A stretch of DNA of 64,000 nucleotides, taken from contig NC_092676.1 in assembly GCF_964355755.1 (NCBI RefSeq), positions 3,332,288 to 3,396,287 on the forward strand, read 5' to 3'. The first letter of the stretch is position 1. Every line of letters starts with the position of its first letter. This DNA comes from Antedon mediterranea (taxonomy: Eukaryota > Echinodermata > Crinoidea > Comatulida > Antedonidae). This document shows positions 54,322 to 62,889 of the stretch, piece by piece. The notes under the pieces were generated by a model. That model was not told the DNA's origin. It saw only the letters and a program-made list of their open reading frames with translations, and made no database searches. The position numbers were made by a program, and so were the translations under genes.

Positions 54322-55924
54322 AGGAAGCAAAACTGAAACAAACGTACAGAATATTCATACAAAAACAAACAATGAAAACTGCACTAACGCATATTATCAT
54401 ATTATGAAGTGTTCAATACCTAAATTAGAGGTTTATACCAGGTATGATATATTTAGTATTGATGTTTTTATTAGTGAAAATGATAACTTTTAACATTTGC
54501 AAACTACTGTCCCCAACACGTACAGGGGTGTGACCTAAAAGTATTGTAAGACTAGTATGGGCCATGATACTTCCATGGTAAGAGAAATAGAAAAGTAGGC
54601 TAAATATATACGTTGAATTATTATAGCAGAGTATTAAAATATTGTAATTTTGTTTAAGGAAGTAAATCAAAAAATATTATATTATAAATAATCAACTCTG
54701 AGATTAACATTAACCAGGAAAGGGAAGGAAGGAAGTATTTGAAAACAATGCAATATACATGGCTGCAGTCGCGTGCTCAAGTTAGTGTTTACCGACCGAG
54801 CAACTGACCGACATAGAGAGATGTAAAGTCGCGTTGCAAGCGACTAATAATTAGCAGAATTAAACTGTACAGAAACGAGTAAAGAAAAACAGAATAAAGT
54901 TCATCGATAACATACTCTTATTTGGCATGAAATAAGCAACAATAAAATATCGATATATGCAAGTACACGTGATTGTCCAAAATGGATTTTCCATGTTTCT
55001 ATATAAAGCTGCGATTGTATACGCCATTAGATTTCTATATAAATATAAATATAATTTAATTATTAAACTTTAAGCAAGAACTTATATATATTGATCGATA
55101 TTTACACGTTGCAAATTAGTAATTTTGTAAAAATGTATTTAATAAATATTTTGCTTTAAGTCTATAATTTTTTACTGTATATTTATAACTGCAAAGTTAA
55201 CGGACAAAAACCTCGCATAAATCACTTGAATTGAGAGGTATAGAGAAATTGAACAGTACATTGTTAATTTTTTTTTAATAGTTAATAGACTTTTATTTCG
55301 CATCTTTCTTTCTTTGTTTAAATGAAATCTGAAAATTGGACCCCATTGGAAATAAGTTTGCTTTTTTGTCGACTTAATGGGTTATCCAGGTATTCTTTTA
55401 ATACATTGTATATTTTAACTTTTTATGTATGAATATCGAATAAAATCAATCAATCAATCAATTTGACATTTTTGTATATTAATAGGCATGTGTTTTGTAA
55501 CTTTTAAAGGTTACTTTATTATTACTTGTATTAATTTTTAATGTAACCGAGTAAATTATGTAATTTATTGTTTTATGACATACAATACAGGAAATAAATT
55601 CAGACTTATGTTTTTATTTTACAGAGAATAAATAAATAGTATCAGATATCACAAATGTGTGAAGAAATACATTAAAAATATTATTTTATTCTCTCAGCTT
55701 GAGTGTACTACTTACAGTACGCTCATGTAAATATATATTTAATTGAATATGTATAAGTAATTGTTTCTGTAATTGATTATTATAAGAGAGCAGACAAATT
55801 AAACTTAATTTAAAGTAAATTTTTCCAAATGTTATTGTACTTGTTTGTTGATTAAGGAACAAATGAATGGAAAGGGCACCAGTTGAGATCAACGTTAACG
55901 AGAATAAGAAAGAAAGTTGTAACA
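54322..55924. other. G7 3' flank with about 750-bp insertion
   Basis: Shared with the G3 flank except for 54733-55485, which is absent there. The inserted part holds the dispersed repeat seen at 5945 (ATACATGGCTGCAGTC) and ends with AATAAAATCAATCAATCAAT, a LINE/SINE-like tail. Empty site: GGAAGGAAGGA then TATTAATAGG. Confidence 0.6.
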
Positions 55925-56303
55925 AAAAAAAAATTAATATGACTGTGTAAAATCAGCAGACAATCAAAACGATAAAATGACTGAAACAGACAGTGAAAAT
56001 GAGTATGATTATGTGGAAACATCAGGCATAGGCGTCAAAGAAGGCTCTGCAGAATACATTGAGGTTGTTGATGACACTGATGCTGATTCCATGATTGCAC
56101 TACTAAAAACAGAAACTAGTAGGCCTACTGTGGCTGAGTACAATGATGCTTCAATACAACAAAACTATATTTCAATAAATATTAGAGAAAATGATAAAGA
56201 GGCTGAGTTCGAAAACAGTAAATTACATCGTGTTAAAGGTATCTTCGACGTATACGAAAACGCATCTGTACGCACAAAACCACTGAAGTCTGCAAGGAAA
56301 TAG
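55925..56303 (+). pseudogene. Orphan class C tail downstream of G7 (open frame)
   Basis: From the ATG at 55977 it is open for 108 codons: SENEYDYVETSGIG, AEYIEVVDDTD, AEYNDAS, NYISI, AEFENSKL, DVYENASVRTKPLKSARK, stop. No signal peptide, Ig or membrane segment. It could be an unused relic or a 3' exon for an alternative tail of G7; the sequence cannot decide. Confidence 0.65.
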
Positions 56304-56935
56304 AAGAAGCAAAACAGAACCAAACGTAAGATCAAAAACAACGATGAAAACTTCACCAAACAATACATTACATCAAATACCTCTTTAAAAAAATAAATAT
56401 CTGCCATTTCAGTTTCCCAGGTATGATCTATTAAGGCTTTTGTTAAGTGAACTTTCACTTTTTCCAAAATACTCATAATTTGACAAAATAAGCAATAATT
56501 ACTAAATCATACGTTGAAATGTACAGTAATTAATTGGTTTGATGTTTAAGAAAATAAAATGAAATAAATTAGAGAGATGAATATTAACCAGAAAATAGAA
56601 GAGTAGGAAGTCCTAGAAAATAATTAGCAAGAATTGAAATCGTACAGGAAAAAAAGTCAGCAAACATAAGCATTCTAACGTGATCGTCAAAATGGTCTAT
56701 GATGGTTCTCTCTAAAACCTCGACTATACGTCATTAGATTTATATAAATATAATAATTATAACTAATAAACTTTAAGCAAGAACTAAATTGTTAAGTTAT
56801 TTACACGTTACAAGTTTCTAATTTTGTGAATATACATTTAATAAAATAATTGTACCAGGTATTACGAACGTTGGAAAGAAAGCTATCTTACACTTTAGTA
56901 ATTTTTATTAAAAGATAGAGAACAACTTTAACTTC
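56304..56935. other. Receptor 3' flank repeats
   Basis: No gene. It carries the AAAATGGTCTATGATGG repeat (about 56689) and the flank common to 30.9-31.3 kb. Confidence 0.5.
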
Positions 56936-57360
56936 AGCATTTATCAAGTATTCCTGTCGTGTGTGGCAGCAGACGGCAACTTACTTAAAAAGAAAAAAAG
57001 AAACAGGAATGATCCAACGTTTTAGTTTTAAGTTACTCTATAGGGGGCGGTATGCATTACTAGTTTTACCTATAGAATGGAATATGTTAAAATAACTGTA
57101 TACAGGTTACGTAGTTGATGCTAATATCACTTTAGCAGGGGTACGCTACAATACAGTTCACAGTAATCTGAGTGTTTAAACAGAGTATATTGTACCAACA
57201 ACGTGCACATGTGAGCATCTACAAAAAGTATTATAAAGGCTAATTTTAAGTCTAAGTATAATTGAATTTTGTATTATTATTTCTGGACATTTTTGATCCA
57301 TACAATCTGGAATTTGATGGGTAAGGTAATCGATATTGAAGTTTAGCAGACGTGTTTATA
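56936..57360 (+). promoter_or_regulatory. P2-type upstream block of G8
   Basis: Nearly identical to the G5 upstream block, with the box at 57041-57053 and the ATG after GTGTTTATA. Confidence 0.65.
57041..57053 (+). promoter_or_regulatory. GGGGGCGGTAT box of G8
   Basis: TAGGGGGCGGTAT preceded by TTACTCTA, ending about 308 bp before the ATG. Confidence 0.55.
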
Positions 57361-59638
57361 ATGGCTCATCATCAACATTGTACATTGCTGATGGTTATAT
57401 TGTATACTATGTTTTACTGCTGCTGTGCACAAACCTATACTTTTACAAAACATCCACAATCGGTTCTCGTTAAGGCTGGTTTCCTGTCGACGTAAGAACA
57501 TCACTTTTGTTGCGACTACGTCGATATGTCGTAAGAAATGCGGATTTTACAGGAAACCGATTACGATCAAAAATTTATAAAATCGACGCAACGTAAGAAA
57601 AATGGTAACGACAAACGATTTTACAGGAAACCGATGACCTAACAATTGTTGCGTTACGACGTTTTCTTCCGATTTTACAGGAAACCGGGATTTTTTATCT
57701 TACGCTTGAATGAACGCCCTTGCGTCACGTTTCTTACGTCTCTTACGAAAGTTGACTTGAAGTCAACTTTCGCAAGAGACGTAAGCGCAATCGTAACAAG
57801 TAACCAATGAACGACAAGGGTTATGACGTAATGTGTATGTCCTTATAGTGAAATAAAGCCGGACAATAACATTTGTATGTATTTACTACTATAATTTTAG
57901 TCCACTTTACGATGTTGTACATACTTTACAAATGCACAGTAGTTTCAATATAGGCCTAATAATTTTCTAATCAGGGAGTTTACAACTCATATCAAAATAT
58001 AATACTCTTATTTATGGACGTGCAATAAACAATCAGCATCGGTAGAAACGTCGCGAAAATGAACATTTGCAACAAGATAAGATATAGAAAGCCCCTTTGT
58101 AAGCAATAATATATTATTATGTAACTTTAAAAAAAAATTGTTTGCTTGATTTTGTATAATTTATATTGTTTTGTTAAATTTATTCTCATGCTCGATTAGA
58201 TATGCTTATAGGCCCATAGGCCAATGCCTAGTCTAGGGCCTAGGTCTAATAATAATAATAGGAATCTCGAAATGATTTGCCTTTTTTTAATTTTGAAAAC
58301 TATTTAAGGCTAGGCCTAGAGGGCCAGGATAATTAATTCATATGTTGATTCATACAAATAATACATAGGCCTACTAGCCTAGGCTAGGGGCCTAGGCTAG
58401 TTTGATTGTTTGGTCAAATCAATTCCTATTAGTACAGTATTAATTAAGTATTTTACTAATACTAGGGCCTAGCCTATCTACTGAAAATAACATGTTGGTG
58501 TGCTGCACTGACACTGCTGCTGAGTAGCTACAGGTACAATAACAACATTCAACATTTCGCGCGAAAAATGATAAAACCCGCTCTAAAAAGAAACACCAAT
58601 CAGAGATGTTGTTTCAAATACGTCATAAATCCGACCGACGTAAGAAAAAAATTTCAACTTTCGTAACAACACTAAAATCGACGTAAGCATACGACGTGTG
58701 TTTCACAGCCAAAATTTCAACTTTCGGGAGCAGCATAACTACAGATGTTTCTCTGCGGCCCGACACGATCTTGACTAAGGTCAACGACGTCAATTTTTTC
58801 TCAACTTTCGTAAGAGACGTAAGAAACGTATGAAACGCAAGAATCGTTGCAAAATTCGACTTCTTACGTCGACAGGAAACCAGCCTTTAAGGAAGGACAA
58901 ACAGCAACGTTGTCGTGTGAATGGACAACAGCACCAACACATGACGTTTTCTGGTCTTTTTTTCGCTCGTGTTGGTACGCCTAAATTAATTGAAAGTTTA
59001 ACATTAAAATACAATGTAACAAGTAAAGCAACATCTTCAAATCTTTCCATTTTTAATGTTGATTCTGATGACGTAGGAAGCTTAAGATACAGATGTGATA
59101 TCTTGGATAGTGATTCATACAGTCTTTCTGAACTTGCTTCTGTAGTGCTAGCAGAAATAACGTGCAATCCAGAGAATGGCAATGGTGAGATAGGAACAAC
59201 GCTGACATGTTCTTATATTTTGTCTCATCCGTTAGATAATGTTGATTTATTATGGTACAGATATGGAAGTGTAATTGAATCACATCACAAACAAATGCAT
59301 GTTTTAGAATCAAGGGTTTTGACTGCCGAAGACGATGGAGCTGTATTTACTTGTAAAGCCACAATGGGATCTCAAGTGATAGGAACTTGTGAAACTACTC
59401 CGCTAATATTGAACATAGATGCAGAGATTGAACAATAACCACCAGGTCCACTTCAGGTTGGTGATAGCTTTAATCTCACGTGCTTTGGGAAAGGTAGTCC
59501 TGATCCTGGTAATTATATTTATGAATGGATATGGAACAACATTTCTGTAGATTCTTTGAAAAGTAATTGGCGATTTGCAATAAGCAATGTATTTACTGTG
59601 AAGAGTGTGACAACCAAAGACAATGGTGAAATAGTTAC
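57361..59638 (+). pseudogene. G8: receptor pseudogene with transposon in Ig1 and no membrane segment
   Basis: Signal peptide MAHHQHCTLLMVILYTMF..CCCA and SVLV are intact, then a 1.41-kb transposon (57473-58886) interrupts Ig1. After it come EGQTATLSCEWT, a +1 T (about 58962), and Ig1/Ig2 open to a TAA at 59436 (TCA in G5). Ig3 continues in the same frame to GEIVT (59638), where receptor sequence ends abruptly and the P1 upstream block of G9 begins. Stalk, membrane helix and tail are missing. Closest to G5, without sharing all its lesions, so G8 decayed separately. Confidence 0.85.
57473..58886. mobile_element. 1.41-kb inverted-repeat transposon inside G8
   Basis: Ends AGGCTGGTTTCCTGTCGACG and its exact complement at the right. 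TTA flanks both sides (57470-57472, 58887-58889) as a 3-bp duplication; a TTAA reading is also possible. Inner subterminal motifs ACGTAAGAAA and CAGGAAACCG recur. PIF/Harbinger-like is favoured. No transposase. TAGGCCTA tracts at 58200-58400. Confidence 0.8.
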
Positions 59639-59639
59639 T

Positions 59640-60418
59640 CCATCCATTGATGTTTATTTTATCACATTCAGTATCAGTAAAACAAGTTTCTCCACGCCCA
59701 AAAAAAAAAGGGGACGAAAACCAAAATATTATGACAGAATGGAAAGCTAGTAAAAAACGGTATAAAAAACATCTTAATTTAACCGTTAACACGACATTTG
59801 CTACAACAGGAAAGATAAAGTTATGTGGAGTGTTCTAACCAGTCATAGTTAGCATTTTCAACTTAAACTCTCACTGACCACGCCTCCTCTGGAGGAAAAA
59901 TGGCAATGTATTAGGAAAGTATTTTTAAAGTATTACATCATTAATGTTAAATATTCAGTGGTGCTATTTCCCGGTATTTTATTTCTGCAGTAATCAAGTG
60001 TATCACTAGTGCTGAAGTAGATCATTCCAACTTATATAACAACAAAATAAAGACACAAGTACCAACGTTTAATGTTTGACTACGAATACAGGATCTAACC
60101 GTATACGAAGTTATTTAATATTGGAAATAATGTTGGATTAAAGTGTTTATAAACTGAGTACCATTTGTATCATACGTGTGAACAGGCAAACATTATTTAA
60201 TGTCTAAAACATTATTACTGGTGTCTTAGAATCGTCGCAATAAGGAATATAATTTATAGGAATATTTGCGTAAATCTCAATTTTATAAGGAAGTTCCAAT
60301 ATTCGGACGTCAATCGAGGCGCCTGCGTAATACCCTACTATTCCTACTATAACAACGCATGGGAACATCAATCGAACATTATGTCTGATGATATCTAATA
60401 TTGACTACAATGTTTAAA
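59640..60418 (+). promoter_or_regulatory. P1-type upstream block of G9
   Basis: Repeats 2108-2757 of G1. The left edge is the breakpoint with truncated G8. It includes the leader CTCAATTTTATAAGGAAGTT, also present in G2 and G7, and ATAACAACGCATGGGAACAT, which recurs before G10. Confidence 0.65.
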
Positions 60419-62536
60419 ATGTATCATCAACATTGTACATTGCTGTTTTACAAGTGCTTGATTATATTGTATAGTGTATTTCACTGTTGTTGTGCACAAT
60501 CCTATAATTTTACAAAACAACCAAAATCTGTTCTTGTTGGACAAGGAAGGACAGCAACGTTATCGTGTGAATGGAAACCAGCATTGTATGGAAACTATGA
60601 ATTTGCATGGTCATTTTTCCCCGATCAAAGTAGTAAAAACAATCAACGAATTGGAGTTTCAACTTCCAAGTACAATTTAACAAATATAGCAACCTCTGCA
60701 TATCTTTCCATTTTTAATGTTGGTTACAACGATGTAGGGAACTACAGGTGTGATATCTCGGAAGATGGTGGTTTATACAGTCTTTCTGAACTTGCTTCTG
60801 TAGTGCTAGCAGAAATAGTGTGCGATCCAAAAAATGGTGAGATTGGAACAACGCTGACATGTTCTTTTTATTTTTCTTATTATTATTCACGTGATATTGA
60901 TTTACTATGGTATAAAAACAGGAAACAAATTACATCAAAAGTACAAACAAATTATGTTATAAAATCAAGACCTTTGACTGTCGAAGACGATGGAGCTGTA
61001 TTCACTTGTAAAGCCATAATTAGATCTCAACATCAAATGACAGGAACTTGTGAAACTACTCCGCTAGTATTGACTATAGATGCAGAGATTGAACAATCAC
61101 CGCCAGGTACACATCAGGTTGGAGATAGCTTTAACCTTACCTGCTCAGGGAAAGGTAATCCTGATTATTATAATTATGAATGGACGTGGAATGACAAACC
61201 GGTAAGATCGTGGGCAAATGAAAGACGATTTGCAATAGATAATGTGCTTACTGTGAAGAGTGTATCAAGCAGTTACAATGACAAAATAGTTACTTGTACT
61301 ATTAGTCGCAATGGTCGTAACAGTAGTATAGCAACCTATACAGTGAACGTTATAGAGGAAATGACTACACGTTTGCTATCGACATCTGGTACGCGTACGC
61401 GAAACTCAATTACGCGTCAACTATCAACTGACGTCCCTGATGATGAGTCCCCAACCGTAATGACTACACATTTACAGTCGACACTAGGTATACATACACA
61501 CAAGTCAATTACATACATACTATCAGAAACTAATATCCAGGATAATGATTCTACAATAATATTAATTGTCATCATTGGCGTAGTTGCGATATCTCTTGTG
61601 ATTTTGATAACAGCAATTGTAAATTACATTTTACATAAAAGGCGCAAGAAACAGGATGAGAAAAAAACAAAAGCTGAAAGTGTAACATTGAAAGAACCAA
61701 TGTATGGTAACACTGATCAAGAAATTATTAAAACGCGCGTAAATGGCCGTCTGCGCGAAACGTTGATAACAGATTTTGCTGTATATGAAGAACCTGCAAT
61801 GTCAGACACACATGGAAACTTGGATATTGTTTACGAAGCCCATGACGTGCCGCCACACGACCAATTAACAGAAAAAGATAAGTATGATTATGTTACATCA
61901 GAAGAAATGACAGTTGAAATAGAAAGCAAAAACGAGTATGACTATGCAGCAATAGCAGACACCCACAGTGCCGAGATGACAACTGAACGACACAACTATG
62001 ATTATGTGGTATCAGCAGACATCCACATCACAGAAAATGAATATGACGATGTAAAATCAGCAGACGATCAAAGTGATGAAACAGACAGTGAAAATGAATA
62101 CGAGTATGTGGAAACATCAGGAATAGGCGTTACAGAAAAAGAAGGCTCTGCAGAACACATTGAGGTTGTCGATTACAGCGCTGATGACGATCCCAGTAAA
62201 GATTCACTAAAAACAGAAAATACCAGGCCTACAGCTAGCGAGTACAATGATGCTTCAATGTCACACACTTATATTTCCATCAATGATAATGATAATGAAT
62301 CTGAGTACGAAAACAGAAAATTACATCGTCTTAAAGGTATCTCGACTTCTGACAACTCAAAGACCAAATCCGAAAGTGTTAAATTATTACAGAGATCAGG
62401 AAGAGGTGGAATAACCATTTTAGATAACCGCGAGGATGACGTCAGTAAGGTGAATGCGAGTACAGTTGAAGTAAACGACGTGTACGAAAATGCATCGGTA
62501 CGCACAAAAGCAGTGAAGTGTGCTAAGAAAAAATAG
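60419..62536 (+). CDS. G9: three-Ig transmembrane receptor, long class C tail
   Basis: 705 residues from MYHQHCTLLF (an ATG 18 bp upstream is also in frame). Signal peptide about 1-26. Ig1 Cys50-Cys111 (DVGNYRC); Ig2 Cys135, 148, 197, 211; Ig3 Cys242-Cys293. Stalk 315-378; membrane helix about 379-405, then HKRRKK. The near tail matches class A (MYGNTDQ at 429, VYEEP at 456). The far tail is class C: KYDYV (489), EYDYA (507), NYDYV (527), EYDDV (542), EYEYVETS (561), EYND (609), TYISI (618), EYEN (630), VYEN (689). Many YxxV and YxN sites but no C-terminal ITIM pair. A hybrid of class A and C. AATAAA at 62590-62595, 54 bp after the stop. Confidence 0.92.
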   Translation: MYHQHCTLLFYKCLIILYSVFHCCCAQSYNFTKQPKSVLVGQGRTATLSCEWKPALYGNYEFAWSFFPDQSSKNNQRIGVSTSKYNLTNIATSAYLSIFNVGYNDVGNYRCDISEDGGLYSLSELASVVLAEIVCDPKNGEIGTTLTCSFYFSYYYSRDIDLLWYKNRKQITSKVQTNYVIKSRPLTVEDDGAVFTCKAIIRSQHQMTGTCETTPLVLTIDAEIEQSPPGTHQVGDSFNLTCSGKGNPDYYNYEWTWNDKPVRSWANERRFAIDNVLTVKSVSSSYNDKIVTCTISRNGRNSSIATYTVNVIEEMTTRLLSTSGTRTRNSITRQLSTDVPDDESPTVMTTHLQSTLGIHTHKSITYILSETNIQDNDSTIILIVIIGVVAISLVILITAIVNYILHKRRKKQDEKKTKAESVTLKEPMYGNTDQEIIKTRVNGRLRETLITDFAVYEEPAMSDTHGNLDIVYEAHDVPPHDQLTEKDKYDYVTSEEMTVEIESKNEYDYAAIADTHSAEMTTERHNYDYVVSADIHITENEYDDVKSADDQSDETDSENEYEYVETSGIGVTEKEGSAEHIEVVDYSADDDPSKDSLKTENTRPTASEYNDASMSHTYISINDNDNESEYENRKLHRLKGISTSDNSKTKSESVKLLQRSGRGGITILDNREDDVSKVNASTVEVNDVYENASVRTKAVKCAKKK

Positions 62537-62889
62537 AAGCAAAACAGAACCAAACGTAGGCCTACAGACAAAACATTTAAAACTGCATCAATAAATTCAT
62601 AAGAGACATAGATAGATGCACTGTTTCCTATAAGAAGTTTAATCGATATTTTAGTATAGCATTTACTTTAAAAATGAGAGAGAAGTTTATTAAACGTTTT
62701 GATCTTTTATGGATCATAATACACATCGGAATTACAATAAGGAAATTAACTTAAAAAAGCAATGTTTGGAAGTCAGTCAAAGTGCACGAGTCAGTGTACT
62801 ACAGTATTCTATTAGGCATATAACAACGCGTGGGAACATCACAACATTATAATTGTTTATAATTAGCTACATTTAATGCAAAGCTTACA
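62537..62889 (+). other. G9-G10 intergenic
   Basis: Short spacer with the G9 poly(A) signal (62590). The CATATAACAACGCGTGGGAA stretch near 62817 matches the G9 leader region. No GGGGGCG box is seen. Confidence 0.5.
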
